A DNA stretch of 64,000 bases from Bimastos eiseni (Eukaryota > Annelida > Clitellata > Crassiclitellata > Lumbricidae). A program made the translations under genes and the position numbers. The notes below the pieces were generated by a model that saw nothing but the letters and a program-made list of their open reading frames with translations, did not search any database and was not told the origin of the DNA. This document shows positions 10,905 to 23,049 of this stretch, piece by piece. Location of the stretch: positions 18,825,119 to 18,889,118 of the forward strand of contig OY365819.1 in assembly GCA_959347315.1 (NCBI GenBank), given 5' to 3'. Numbering within the stretch: position 1 is the stretch's first letter; each line of letters opens with the position of its first letter.

Positions 10905-11998
10905 TACAGAATTCTCAAATCAAATATTTTTTAGCCGTTTGTTAACCTACCCTGATTTTCACATTGAGCTGTTTAGAGTTACGCTTCAGAAATTCTAAAA
11001 AATTAGAATCCGACGAAGCGGGTACCCCATCAATAAAAACACCCTTCCGGTTAACTTGTAAACGTTCACAGCCTGTCACCTTTTGTTAAAGATACTTTGT
11101 CGTGGGTTGTTTATCATATGCGTTTTCCCCCACGTAAGTAATTCTAAACATAGACCTGTTGTCTGACGTCAGTTTATTTCAGAAAACGCCCACGCACGTG
11201 AAGTGATGGGCCTTATTGTAGGCCTGACAATGACAACAGACTAACTGAGGCCATGTGACAGGCGCCGTTTGTGACTGTACTTGATGTCCTGCAAAGGCCT
11301 CCCTTTTCTCCCCTCTTTTTCCTCGTTCAATTTTTGATTACTGTTCTATATCCCCCATTCATCGCGTTTTATCTTCTATGGCTTCTATCTTTCCCCGCTT
11401 TCCCAACTCATCTTTTTAATAGGGCCTACCTCCTCCCATTCCTCTGTGCGATTTACTATAAATTAAAATAGAATGTAATGGCATTATCTTAGCCTCTAAA
11501 GTCTAATTATCTCCTCTCATCTTGTCAAGGAGTACACTTTCTGATTTATTTGCATATACTGAACTTGACAGGCACTTGTAAGCCTATTCAAGATGACAAT
11601 TTTATACTATTATATAGGCCTAAGCCTATAGCCAACTAGCTTATGAAACTCGGAAGTTCTTTCGCCAAAAATATCACTTAGTACACACTTGTATATATAT
11701 ATATATATAATATACATATAATATATATATATAATACGATAGTACTAGCATGAAAGTCTGATTGAATCAGTCCTACCACATAAAATAGGCCTACATAGGG
11801 ATATATATAAATATATAATTATACGGCAATTGACAGATCAAACGGAGAAAATGTAATTAGCCCAGGCCTATAGGCCTACGCCTTTTTGGCCTATATGAAA
11901 ACGGAATAGCCTAGATGTAGGCCTATAGTTGAATGTAGGCTATAGTAGGCCTATATGCTGAATGTATAGTTGAATGTGTGTTTGATATTTAGCGATAG
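10905..11998 (+). other. Intergenic stretch rich in TAGGCCTA words
   Basis: No gene seen. 11580-11960 is dense in the palindromic word TAGGCCTA and its overlaps, and includes an (AT)n tract near 11690-11740. Confidence 0.6.
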
Positions 11999-12001
11999 GT
12001 A

Positions 12002-12072
12002 TATAAAAGCCCCATATCCCATGAGGCCATGGATGGCATAGGAATATAAGCCACTTCAATAAGCCACTTCAA
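12002..12072 (+). repeat. Left arm of a widely spaced inverted repeat
   Basis: About 70 bp starting ATAAAAGCCC and containing ATGAGGCCATGGATGGC. It is the inverse complement, with a handful of mismatches, of 14637-14707. Either terminal repeats of one 2.7 kb element or two separate repeat copies in opposite orientation. Confidence 0.75.
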
Positions 12073-13494
12073 TAAGCCATTTCGATGGCCCTATTATAAT
12101 ATAGTTCGAATATGGCATCGCAAAAACACGAAACGAAAGCCAGATGGCCTAAGAAGAAGAAGAAGAAGAAGGCCGATATTGAACAGATCCTGCTTGCACA
12201 AGTGTGTCTCCTACTCACCAGCCTCTACTAGCGACTACATTCAATTCTGCATTAGGCCTAGGCCTCACGATGTGGCCAACTTTAGATCAAAGAACAGATG
12301 TCTGAGACGTGCGTCACCTTATTATTGCCGCACTTAATCATTACAGATCGAGAAGGACCGCTCGAGTGACTACAATTCCAATCAGTCTGTTTGCGTTTTC
12401 CAGATCTCGATGTGTCTTATCAAATTTCCCCCCATTGACGTATAACTGAACCCCATCACCTCTAAGTGCGCTACATATCTAAACGGTTCCGGTTGTTGCA
12501 GTTTAACGACACTGTGTGATAACAAAGGTCTAGCGTCGCCCTCCTCATTTATCCAGGCTTGGGACTGGCACTGGCAGAGTACAAGCAGTGTTCCTATCCA
12601 ACATAACGATTAAGTATTAATGCCAATAGCAGCAAGCGCGCGTTGGGTAAACAACATCGACTGCAGGGCTTCTGTTGATTTCATTTCACTCCCTTCTCCT
12701 TCCCTCCCCGTTTTGTGTAGGCCTACGAATCTACGAATATGGCATGCACTTCCGGCCACTTTATATCACTCGAAGATAGCACCTTACGTCGAGCGCTAGC
12801 GATTGAAGACCATGTTACGAATTCTTTAATCTCGACCAGATATCAATGTGCGCTTAGCGATTGATTGACTGACTGACTTCATAGACATAATTAGGCCTAC
12901 AGAACACGATTATTTCTTGGGTTGCATCTACAGTAGGTCTAAATCACCTAAACAGAAATCGTCTGCTTGCTGAATTAACCATAGCGCTACATCAATGTAC
13001 ATTTGCTTACTGGCTTAATCTAGCATAACGTTCCGGTATCGACAGAACAGGACGCAAAAGGATACCTATTCTTAGCCCTAAAACCTAATAAGCCCACCCT
13101 CCTCACCCAATGATGACAGATTACCTTTCGCTTGAAACTGGTTCACGATTCACTAAGGACAAGGTTGCTGCGTGTCTGCAATTAGCTGGTCTAGTTAGTT
13201 CATCGCGACTCTAGTTTCGTTGGAAATCTTTCAACCAGGGTACTAATTAATTCCATAAGGATATGCCTTCGGTGAAGGTCGTCCAGAAATGCAATTAGTA
13301 AGTTATTAGTAACAATCCAATTATTTACTAAATTATATTCTTCATTATTCCAGCGCATTTTAGATTTTAGTGCTCACGTGGTCTAGACCAGAGCAACAAT
13401 CAGACATCAGTGCTCTAGTTATGTTCAGATCAGTGGATAACTGTGGCATCTCTTGCTAGTGGTGCGTTCCGTTGGCCCCATACGAAAATGTTAT

Positions 13495-13496
<2 letters not shown>

Positions 13497-13543
<47 letters not shown>
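13497..13543 (+). repeat. (AAT)n microsatellite
   Basis: Near-perfect ATA/AAT trinucleotide run of about 47 bp, with a related looser tract at 13617-13665. Confidence 0.95.
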
Positions 13544-13748
13544 GCAATAATTCCATTCCAGAGCAGTGCCCCTAAATTTTTGAATCCCGAGGGATCCTAT
13601 ATGTACATCGGGGGAAATAACAATAATAATACTGATGAAAATAATAATAATAGTAATAATAATAAAATATCATTACAGACATAGCATGAACGACTGATGT
13701 TGGCAGCCACGCAGGGTGCCTATTACGCTATACATGTAAATTTAATTC

Positions 13749-13832
13749 AACCAACGACCGGGTTTCGAACCCAGCTCGATCTTCCCTCAGCCCCGCTCCC
13801 CAATGTGTTATCCATTACTCCACGCCCGATCC
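13749..13832 (-). mobile_element. tRNA-derived SINE head or tRNA pseudogene
   Basis: On the minus strand a perfect B-box word GGTTCGAAACCC (within 13758-13771) sits about 50 bp after an A-box-like TGGAGTAATGGATAA (13808-13822), the spacing of a tRNA promoter. The T-stem pairs (CTGGG with CCCGG), but the acceptor arms do not, so this is not a working tRNA gene. Confidence 0.45.
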
Positions 13833-14636
13833 CCTACTCCGTCATTTTCATGCAACATCCTGGTTAATTTGCAGTAGTTCAAACCCTGGTGTAAGATCCC
13901 ATATATTCGGAGCCAAGAATTAAGATCCGCTGCAATATTAATCTATCAATATTTGTTTATTTAAAAAAGATTCAACCTGAAATGGCTTCAACTTAAATGA
14001 CAGCGATAGGCCTAACAGGTTACTATTAAATCACAGTGCGGTATTAAAATAATCGATTAAAAGTCGATTTAATTATAATTAAGTTATAGTAATATTCATC
14101 ATGAGTGTCTGTATAGCGCTCCTTCATAATCTACTCAGAAGCGGATAATTAATAATCATTGCAATAAAATAATGATAATGATAATTTTATACAAAACATA
14201 TTGTTTCTTTTCCTTCGATTACAACAATAACAGCCCAATATGTAGCCCCTACTACATGCCCATAATTATACGACATTTATATGGCAGCATATATCAAGGG
14301 CGTCTCATAAGCAACTGATGAGCGCAATGATCATTGGCCTAGGGGGACATCCATAAAATTTAATGATGTCACGCAATTTTGGAAGAATTTTGACCATCTC
14401 CTCGTCACACGTCGTCGCAAATCATGACACCCTCAAATATTACGTCAAAAAGCTCTGACCCCGGAAAATACCAGATGTTCAAAATGTGAAATACAAATTT
14501 TCTTATATTTATAAAAAAGTAATTACTACTGTAAAAATACTTAAAACTATATAAAAATACTCAAAACTATATAGTAGAACGGGGAAAATGGAGAAAGCAT
14601 AATTATTACACTCATAATGCATTCCACAAGACAACC

Positions 14637-14707
14637 GAAGTGGCTTAATTGAGGTGGCTTATATTCCTACGCCATCCATGGCCTCATGGGATATAGGGCT
14701 TTTATCA
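14637..14707 (-). repeat. Right arm of the widely spaced inverted repeat
   Basis: Inverse complement of 12002-12072, ending GGGCTTTTAT. The match is strongest over CCATCCATGGCCTCATGGGA. Confidence 0.75.
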
Positions 14708-15890
14708 TTACATTTATCTTTACATTTATAAAAAATGAATAACAATAACTTGAAACAATCCAAACTTTATGCTTGTCCATAACCCACAGAGAAGAAAATG
14801 CTGCTTCATGGAATAAACAGGGAGAGCTTGGATGTCAGCACCCTGTTCAAATGATAATCATTTCAGATCCAGTTCACGTTGCCGACGTGCAGTGAATCTC
14901 TGTGCATGGCCAGATATAATGACCTGGTGCGATTTGGCGGCACAATTGATTCCTGTATGTGTGTACAGAATGGCAGCCTCACTTCCAAAACCCACAAATT
15001 GACAGTGATCGCAAAAGAAAACAATTCAAAAATTAAGCAAAGGCCTACAATAATCATAATTAGTGTTGTTATATCAATTGTGGTAACAATTACTGGTTAT
15101 TAAGTGGAACCTGTTTTAATTGATTGAAAGTTTTAAATGAAATTACGCATTTTTATGTTTGATAGTAATGATGTGACGTCACATTTCGTCGACCCCTCAC
15201 CTCGTACACATCGTCACAAACCTGTGACCTCCATCCATCTCTTGGGTGCGTGGCGTCATTTATGGACAGCCTCCAGAGAACACCTGATGAGTCTTGAGCT
15301 TGGACTTGAAGGAATATAATGAGTCGTCCAATCTGACTGTTGCAGCACCTAGGACCTGCGGCTGAGAAAGCACAATCGCCGAAGCGCGTCCTGATCCTCT
15401 GTACGCGGAAGTCGGTCTTCTGAAGCAATCTTAGGCCTAGCTCCTTATAACAGCTACTCTGCCTCCGTTGACCTACTGGAAACCGGACTTTGCTCTACCA
15501 CGTACAATCCTTTGGACAGCCCCTCTGATTTTATGCAGCGCTCGCGAATGGCTGGGGCCCTGCGCTTGGCTTTCCAGTGGCACTTTAGAAATTTGGAGAT
15601 TACGATTACGAGACGCAGAGGAATGTCTCAGAACAGCGTAGACTTGTGGAACGCGTCACTAATTGAATCGCGACGGCATTTCAAAAGTTTTCAATGGACC
15701 AATAACGAAATAAAAATAGAGAATTTCCACTTGCATCTGCTGTGGGTTTTCTTGTGCTTAATTTAACACGCACCGTAATAGCTAAACATAGCTATCGATG
15801 GAAATGAACAGGTTTTTTCCGAGCGTAAGGCCTCGCCGAAGAAGTACTTAAGTCCTGTGTGTAGCCAATTCTCAGGCAATCAATATTTAG
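14708..15890 (+). other. Intergenic stretch before the first TNF-receptor-like gene
   Basis: Several frames of 60-90 codons occur on both strands, but none has a recognisable domain, and they overlap each other. At 15165-15290 there is a TGACGTCA-containing repeat related to 14331-14460. Confidence 0.5.
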
Positions 15891-16046
15891 GCAAGTGCGA
15901 CTAGGAGAGGTCCTGTTTGCTTTGTTAAAGCAGTCGATTAAACTCACTGTGTAGATCGAATGTAGCGTTGTCGTGTTGTGATATTAAAGTGACATTTTAA
16001 ACTTTGACTGCGCTGGTAACAGCGAGATTTCACTGAAACGCTGAAA

Positions 16047-16049
16047 ATG
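16047..16049 (+). CDS. Exon 1: initiator codon only
   Basis: ATG is followed immediately by the donor GTAAGC at 16050. Joined to exon 2 it reads Met-Asp-Pro-Arg and stays in frame through the CRD. The exon upstream of the ATG would be 5' UTR. The alternative is initiation at the ATG at 16534 inside exon 2. Confidence 0.5.
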
Positions 16050-19000
16050 GTAAGCCGAATTTCAATCGAAACACGAACAACTTTATTAGGATCGTCAATC
16101 ATCATCCTGCCATTTAGGTTGAAGCTGGTTTAAGGCCACCATTTTGTGGTTGGAAAATTCTGTTGTTTGTACATTTTTAGTGCACAATTTGACGAAATCC
16201 GATAAAATAGCAACCGTCATATGTATTCGCATCATCGGACGCTGTGCTCATTCTATAAGCTAAGCATTTGTTACATAACGACGGCCTCGTCGGAGCGCTC
16301 AGAAGTTGGGACACTCATGACCAGATCAATTTTCAGTAGCAAAGCAGCGTACTTGCTGAGTTCAAAATTCAATTCCAGGCGAAGCTAGGCTGTAAGGCTA
16401 TTTAAATTTACATGGAAAGTTATTCTATGTGTATACCACGTTTAGAGGTTGTAGTAAATCCACTACAACCCCTTCTGCATGCACCGTATCTGGACCATTG
16501 CTTTGTTTTTGACAGGATCCGAGAGTGCTTATCATGACTTTGATGGTAATATGCGAGGTGGAAATGGTGCCAGCTTTGAGAAGGCACAGACGAGTGGCTG
16601 TTAAGAATGGTATGTGTGACATGGAGTGGTACTTTGATCCAAACATTGGGGAGAATGGAAGATGTCAGCCGTGTGCCGAGATCTGTGATCCAAACTGGAG
16701 AACAGAGGACCAGTGTCTTGCAAATATTGACCAGTGTCCAGGTAAGAATTTTTTATCTTGTCAAAATATTAACCCATTTTAAGTTCAAGGGAAGGCTTTG
16801 AGATTGGAAGCCATATGATGACCTATGTGATTATTTTGTATTTTATGAGAGGTCTTCCATTTCACATGAACTCAGTCAAACAATTTGATCATCTGATTAT
16901 TATTTGTTCTTCGATGAAGTAAAATTGACTGCCTGTACCATGGTCCTAATTCATCTGAGACAAACTTTATTATCTGCAGCCTTAAAATTATTCACACATA
17001 AATGAATTTAATGTGTGAAATTTGAAGGTTGATCCTGGGACTTATACAGAAGGTATATGAAGTTGACAAAAACATGTCGTTGACCTAGATTATGTCTGTG
17101 AGTACATTCGGGACTTTGGAGGACTAATTGGCGGACACGCTTGTTTTTGTTAACGAAATAAAACAACTAAATATATAGAATTTTAAAAATGAATAAAATG
17201 TGTTCAAAGGAAGATTTTTGACTAAAGTAGCATAAATTTAGATGAACTTTTCGACAATTCAGAGTAATCCTGCCGAGAACGAGGACGGCACTTTATTAAT
17301 CGCAGAACCGCCCACATACATTGCGAGCAATGTATAAGAAAAGATGATCACTGACTGGGTGACACGTTACAGCTTCATATCCCTTCCATGTTAGCAGGGG
17401 TGCAACGAGAACATTTTCCTGGGGGTGCTCAATGCTCATGAAGCAGCGTACTGAAAGCACACCTACGTCCTTCTTTCAAAGAAAGAAAAACTCGTTGCAA
17501 TTGGATCAATTGTGTGGGTCAATTTTTTTTCCAGGGGTGCTCAAGCACTCCTCAGCACCCGCCTAGTTGCACCTCTGCATGTTAGTCCCAGGTTGATCAT
17601 TTTGTAATAGGCAACATACTTAATTGTGTAGTGTAAAATTGCCAGAGTTGTATGGTCTCGAGACAATGTCTGTCTCGAGACGTCTCGAGATAGTTTTTTA
17701 GTGTCTCGGTCTTGGGAACCTGTTGTCTTGGTCTTGGTCTCGAGGTAGTGTATAAAATTTTTGAAGCTCTCTCGAAGTGAAAGACTGAATTTCTTGAAAT
17801 TGAAATTTAGAATTTCGTTTGATATTTGGCGTGGAATTTGCCTGTTTAAACTCGTTTTGAAGAATTCAGAAGTGTGTAAACATGCTTTCTTTATACTATT
17901 CAGAAGATAATAAGCTGACGAAAAGATATAGAAAAATAGAAAGCATCAATGGAAAAAATGTGCTCTGGAATTGGTATTACATTATAAGATTCAAATTGAA
18001 ATTATAAATGAAATTTAGGCCCTATTCCCGAAAGCTGATACATGACTATTTAGCAGCCTTTTATTTAAGATCACTTGTCTTTTACTGTCTTGTACTGTCG
18101 TGGACCTAGTGTCTCGGTCTCAGTCTTAGAACCTCACTGTATCGGTCTAGTATTGGTCTCGAAGTTCCAAGTCTTGCATACAAGTCTGAAAATTGCTACA
18201 TCAGGCATTTCAAACTGTTATATTTAGTGCCTGTGTTATGTTCTGTATTATAGGAACTTACAGGAAGTACCGTCTGACGACTGCAACGACTACAACGACT
18301 GCAACAGTTGTACAATCTACATTGACCACTGAGTTAGAAGAAGAACTAAAATCTCAAACCATTGTGATCGTTGCCATTGCCACTGGATTGGTTGCACTCG
18401 TAACGACTCTACTGCTTGCCATCTATCTGTACAAAAGGCACAGGACATCTATTAGTAAGTGTTTATGTTATTGTATTGATACTTTAGACTCCTCCTTACT
18501 TCCCTTTGCCCACTTAATTATGGCATTTTCAGTGTTACCGCTAGAGCCCAAAAGAGGATGTACTTACGTGCTGATCTAGAATTTTGGATGTAGCTCATTT
18601 AAATCTGTGATCACACTGGGCATATATGACATAACAGAATATTTACATCAGAAACTTTATTATCATTATTTGGGGCATAATTTTCGAGTGCCAACAAAAG
18701 TTTGTTCTCCGATAGCTTTCAAAGTAGGTAACTGTTGGAAACAGAGGCACGTAGCTTCCACTTAACGACGAAATAAATATTTCTTTAACCTTGTCGTCTA
18801 TACGTCCAATGACGAACAAGTGCATGTATGCAGCTCTCTATTGGAGTTTTACGTACCCCAGCCCAAAAAATGTGACAATTGTTACTGACGTAAAACCATT
18901 TTGGGGTAAATGGAGAGGCTGGACATTGGTTCTGTATCAATAGTCTGAAGCTTCGATAGTCCGAAGATTGCATGGTGACCGGTCGATAGATGACAAGATT

Positions 19001-20826
19001 GTGGTTTTAATGGTAGCTAGACTGATGAGAAGAATTATGTTTGTTAGAAGCTGGATTGCACCATTCTCTTCATTCATCCAGCTTCCGTTTTGGCATGATT
19101 CTTTTCATATCAATCCAGCTCCCAGTTTTACACATTCTTTTAGTCAATTAATCCAGATTCTGGTTAAATTAATGTCGAAGTATAGAATCTTCGGACTATC
19201 GAACCTTCGGACTATCGAGCGTACACCCTGGACATTACCCTCCCTTAACCACTTTATCGAAGTCTGCACTTCAGGTACCATTGCCACTTGAAACTGGGTT
19301 GCCAATGTCAAATAAACAAGGCATTGTACAGTTTATGCTGCTAGCAGTAAATTCCACTAATTAATTATATCCAAATGTGGTACATATTGTTTGGCAGAGA
19401 TCGGTATTTAAAGTGCAGACTGTACTGAAGAAAATATATATACCATATTCAGATATGAATGTTTAAATCCCCTCTACACCTGTATGCATTGTCTGTGTTT
19501 GGATGATTCCTCACCCTCTCTTTGCAAATGTCCTTAATGAACCATCATATTGCATTGTTAAGATATGGGACTGATCTGCTAATTGATTAAGATGCATCTA
19601 CATAATCCCATCTGTTGGAAATAATTCTCACTTTCAAGGTATGCATCCGATATCATTGAACTTTAGCACAATGGTAGTGATGATAGTTACAGACACTTTG
19701 TAGTGATGATGATGGTGGTTATGATATATTTTACAGTTCCTCTAACAATGATGTGTTTTTTTTAGAAAAGTGCTGTCGATCGTGTGTGAATCGCCCACAC
19801 GTTATTAAACCAGGTAAGAATGACAAAGACAATTATAAATCGTGAATAATCATGAATAATGAACAACGGTTTTGAAATTAGAAGCCTATCTGTTCTTGTA
19901 ATAGATCATTTCATTCTTAATAAGACCCTTGTAAAGTATCAGAATGTCTCTCACTAAGGTAGCAGTTCCCAACATGTGGGTCCCGACCCCATGGGGTCAC
20001 CTGGCCTGGGGTCGGCTGGGACCTTCCAACATTTTTTTAAAGTTGTCAACATAGTTGTTTTTAATATTTCATATTTATGTAATTATGATTACTGCGCTAC
20101 CTGCCATATTACAACAACTTAATATTAATGTTTGCTCAATTTTAAATATTCTATAAATGATTGCAGCTAATTTAGTTTCATTTTTGCCATCGTGTTTTAT
20201 AATGTATATTTTAAGTTCGCTGTTGCCTCTTAAAATTAAATTATATCCAGTTTACCAGATAACTGTGTTGTCAGCAGGAACTATAATTAATGCAGAACAA
20301 CAGGGGCATAGCCAAGGAAACGATTTCAAGGTTTCCATTTGTGAAGTTTCCATTGGACATGTTTGCAGAGTGAGAAGTCAGTTTTGTAAAGTTAAATGGT
20401 TTTTGGCAATTATTTATTTGGAGTGTTTGAGTCCATAAACCCAGATATCAGATTATATACAACATAACCTACATTGGCTGCCAATTGCTGAATGCATTGA
20501 CTTCAAGATCCTTATGATAAATTATGATTGTGCAACATTCCAGACATACTGCCCAAGGCTGATACTGGAGTTCTAGAACCCTTAACATTCTTGTTGCTGA
20601 ATTTTGTGTGTAGATGTACATTAGCAATGTTCTAAGTCTTGCTGTTATTGCTGATCTGGGCTTTTGAAATTTCCTTGCAGTTGTCGAATCCTCTCCACAC
20701 GTTTCGAGGGAACAGATCTGTGTGAGTGTGACCTATCCTCTCAGTAGTACAGCACAGGCTCTGCTCGGCAAGTATTGGCAGGAAGAATCCACTTTGCTCT
20801 GTCACAGCCCAGAGTCAGTTGTATGA
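16047..20826 (+). CDS. BCMA/TACI-like TNF receptor superfamily protein 1
   Basis: Five exons (16047-16049, 16516-16741, 18254-18454, 19766-19813, 20681-20826) sum to 624 nt, a 207-residue protein, with matching phases at every join. The N-terminal part carries one cysteine-rich domain with spacing C-x15-C-x2-C-x3-C-x9-C-x6-C and the word WYFDP, which resembles the single CRD of vertebrate BCMA and TACI (YFDS or YWDP at that place). A Thr-rich stalk, a ~22-residue membrane segment (IVIVAIATGLVALVTTLLLA), basic stop-transfer residues KRHR and a ~65-residue tail follow. Such receptors bind TNF-family ligands and recruit TRAFs. No death domain and no convincing TRAF motif is seen. Only a short hydrophobic stretch precedes the CRD, so a signal peptide is doubtful. 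The ligand is unknown. Confidence 0.75.
16516..16741 (+). CDS. Exon 2: cysteine-rich domain
   Basis: Acceptor GACAG and donor CCAG|GTAAGA bracket 226 nt. All six CRD cysteines are in this exon, as in vertebrate BCMA, where one exon holds the CRD. Confidence 0.85.
17395..17577. mobile_element. hAT-type MITE with 8-bp target duplication CATGTTAG
   Basis: 183 bp, termini CAGGGGTGCAAC and GTTGCACCTCTG (11 of 12 inverted matches), flanked by perfect CATGTTAG at 17387-17394 and 17578-17585. Lies in intron 2 of the BCMA/TACI-like gene. No coding capacity. Confidence 0.93.
17643..18188. mobile_element. hAT-type MITE with 8-bp target duplication AAAATTGC
   Basis: 546 bp, termini CAGAGTTGTATG and CATACAAGTCTG, flanked by perfect AAAATTGC at 17635-17642 and 18189-18196. 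Subterminal GTCTCGAGAC and GTCTCG words recur inside. It lies 65 bp upstream of the membrane-segment exon. Confidence 0.93.
18254..18454 (+). CDS. Exon 3: Thr-rich stalk and membrane segment
   Basis: 201 nt, phase 1 to 1, acceptor TATTATAG and donor ATTA|GTAAGT. Encodes TTATTTTTATVV (a likely O-glycosylated stalk), then a single hydrophobic helix followed by KRHR. Confidence 0.82.
18950..19222. mobile_element. Fold-back/MITE-like repeat, family A, copy 1
   Basis: Bounded by CTTCGATAGTCCGAAGATT and its complement AATCTTCGGACTATCGAA. The interior has imperfect repeats around GAAGCTGGATTG and AAAAGAAT. A second copy lies at 59087-59346 in the opposite orientation. Target duplications are not clear. 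Confidence 0.7.
19766..19813 (+). CDS. Exon 4: cytoplasmic, Cys-rich
   Basis: 48 nt, phase 1 to 1, acceptor TTTTTAG and donor CCAG|GTAAGA. Encodes KKCCRSCVNRPHVIKP. Its three cysteines directly under the membrane could be palmitoylated (inference). Confidence 0.7.
19968..20040 (+). mobile_element. hAT-like terminal fragment
   Basis: The sequence CAGTTCCCAACATGTGGGTC followed by CCGACCCCATGGGG resembles the ends of Charlie-type hAT elements. No matching second end with a target duplication was found. Confidence 0.35.
20465..20580 (+). mobile_element. Short LINE reverse-transcriptase relic
   Basis: Reads LHWLPIAECIDFKILM, the conserved LHWLP motif found downstream of the reverse-transcriptase core in many LINEs. 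Only about 100 bp remains. Confidence 0.4.
20681..20826 (+). CDS. Exon 5: C-terminal tail
   Basis: Acceptor CCTTGCAG. 146 nt ending in TGA. Encodes a 48-residue tail including GKYWQEESTLL. No death domain. It may contain TRAF-binding sequence, but no standard motif is exact. Confidence 0.65.
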
Positions 20827-21687
20827 CAAAACTCGAATTCCTAAGAAATGTGAAGTTTATCCAGAGGAAAGAGATGCCAGCTGCGACTTTCCAGAATTGC
20901 AAGTGGAACACTGCACCTTTCAGCAGTTGTGATTAGTGTATTCCATCAGCCCTTCTTCTGCTATGGCTTGTCAGGAATGTGGTCAGCCTCCTTTAGATAT
21001 TTCACGGATTGGATCGGTACAGCCTGGAGAAGAATTCCGATGAAGTCTGTTGACAAGTATTCGATGTTCGACGGCAAAAGATGATTTCAACAAAACATCT
21101 CGGATGATGGAAGCGGAGGCGTGGAAACCTCTGATGTGTTTGCATGTTCCTTCAAGCTGTGTTCCAGCAGAACTGCTTTATCTTTAAAAGCAGAGCATGG
21201 TTCACATATCGGATGCAATCTGCTAGACGAAAGTGGTGTCCATTGGAAGTGATATATTGTTAAGAGACTGTGCACAATAGACAATGTGGTGGTCAAGTAC
21301 CCCAATTTTTGGACTGAGGTTACTTAACTTCTTCATGACCCAAACATGAACAGTGGCTTTTATGTTAAATATGTTGGTATTTGTCCAATAATCTCCATAC
21401 TGAATAGTAATCCAAATGGGGAAAGATTAAGGAGAAATTGATGCACTCTGTTTTTATAGACCATAAATTATGTTATACATGCATCTTCAGACTGTTCAGT
21501 ATATCAAAGGACAAATTCCTGTTCTGGTGTAGACTTCCTTGTTACTAATATTAGGTGAAAACGATGTATTTATTTATAGGTTGCTGTGGTTTATACTTTT
21601 AGCAAATGATTCTGTAAAATCAGAAGCAGCAAGTTAGTCACAGGGGCAAGGTCATATATACGATAATACGACGTATTCAACGAGTAA

Positions 21688-21752
21688 AGAAATTCGATCT
21701 TACGGGAATATTCAAAACAGCGCTGCCACCTAGTGAATCAAAATGAAACATT
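21688..21752 (+). repeat. Isolated diverged fragment of the composite-transposon array unit
   Basis: The stretch with AAATTCGATCTTACGGG and GCTGCCACCTAGTGAATCAA aligns with the array units (AATTCGATCTTGTGGG, GCTGCCACCTATCGAATCAA). No terminal MITE lies nearby. Confidence 0.65.
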
Positions 21753-22321
21753 GTCTTAAATCAATGTTATCTAGTAAGGAAGAAGTAACCTATAGTGAAA
21801 CTTAAATCTGTGGGTCAATTGTAGACACAGTAACTAGGCTTCTTAGCAAATTATTTTATGACTAACTTAATGAACATGCATTACTCGAATTATTTCAGTG
21901 TTCAGCTGAATTTTGTATGAAAGATTAAAAAGTTATTCTTTTGAAGATTTTATGTTCTTCATAATATCAGATTACAGAGATGTGATGTGATTTTTTGAGG
22001 TCATTGGTTTATCCGACCAATCTTCTGCAATGTTTGTTTTACTAAAAGAGACATTACCTAACATGGGTTTAAAGTGGTCCATTAGACGTTTGACCTTGAA
22101 CATGCCTTACTGTCCAGCTGCCTCTTAAAACTGTGATAAACTGTGAACGTCTAGTAATGAACCACTGAGACTGCTATCATCCAAATCAATCCATATATCA
22201 ACAACTTGCACTGAATAATTTCTGTCCTAAGAAGCATTTTGGCTTCTAATACACTCTATACTATGTTCTCAAGTTGTTTTGTTGGGTGTTAATTCAAAAG
22301 CTCTCCATCTGCACTGTCTCC

Positions 22322-22465
22322 TTTCCAGTAATAATCTTGTGGGCTTCAACTATGTGTCCTCGGCTCCTCCTTATAACCAATGTCGTTAGCCCACAACTAT
22401 TCAACCTTTCTGCATAGGTCAAATTCTTATAACCAAAATCATTTTTGTAGCTCTGCACTTTCTCC
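22322..22465 (-). mobile_element. LINE reverse-transcriptase C-terminal relic
   Basis: The minus strand reads LTYAERLNSCGLTTLVIRRS, then RGHIVEAHKIITG, the typical YxxRLxxLxLxxLxxRRxRGDxIxxYKI region of non-LTR elements. Frame breaks occur upstream. Confidence 0.6.
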
Positions 22466-22479
22466 TGTTTCAAGTGTGG

Positions 22480-23040
22480 ATTGCAGTATTTCTACTGTTG
22501 CCTCACCAATGATTTGTGCATCCCCAGTTTTGTATCCTTGTCTCTGTGACTTGTTCTTTGTATATCAAGTTGAAAAGATCATAAGAACAGAGCAACAATT
22601 TAGAATGGTGGTTCTTGCACTGCGCGATGAATGACATTTTGACAAAATGATGACAAAAGCCAATTATGTATAATCAGCCAATGTTTCGCTCTGTGTTGGC
22701 AACTACGAACGAAATTTATATAGCTCCTACACACTGGGATTCGTAAATCTTCTGAGTGTCTCGTTGAAACAATGTAATGTAGTTTTTGACATTTTCCAGC
22801 ACTGTGTCAGATAGATCAGAATGTCCAGCATTGAGCATAAGGATGCAGGTTCTATACCCAACAGCCCCATAAGGTTTTCTCGAGGAGGAGCCTATGTATT
22901 TATGTTTAGATCATTAGATGCATGGACGCACATCAAGATTGTATCTTGTGGAAGTGGCCAATGAGTCTGGTTTGAAGTCTTCATTAGTGTTAGTATTGGA
23001 AAGTTTTATATTATATAGTTGGGTGTCGTCAGTGTAAATT
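22480..23040 (+). other. Intergenic, nothing recognised
   Basis: AT-rich sequence without a conserved frame or element ends. Confidence 0.5.
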
Positions 23041-23049
23041 TTAATATGG

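Larger units (their letters stand above)
12073..14636 (+). other. Non-coding interval between the two inverted-repeat arms
   Basis: Contains an (AAT)n microsatellite (13497-13543), a tRNA-like SINE (13749-13832) and A/T-rich sequence. At 14331-14460 there is a repeat resembling, in inverse orientation, 15165-15290 (both contain CATAAA next to a TGACG-rich word). No transposase-like frame is present. Confidence 0.55.

Noticed and set aside
14863..15766. Several 60-91 codon frames on both strands
   Set aside because: They overlap each other, lack splice or domain support, and have no recognisable similarity.
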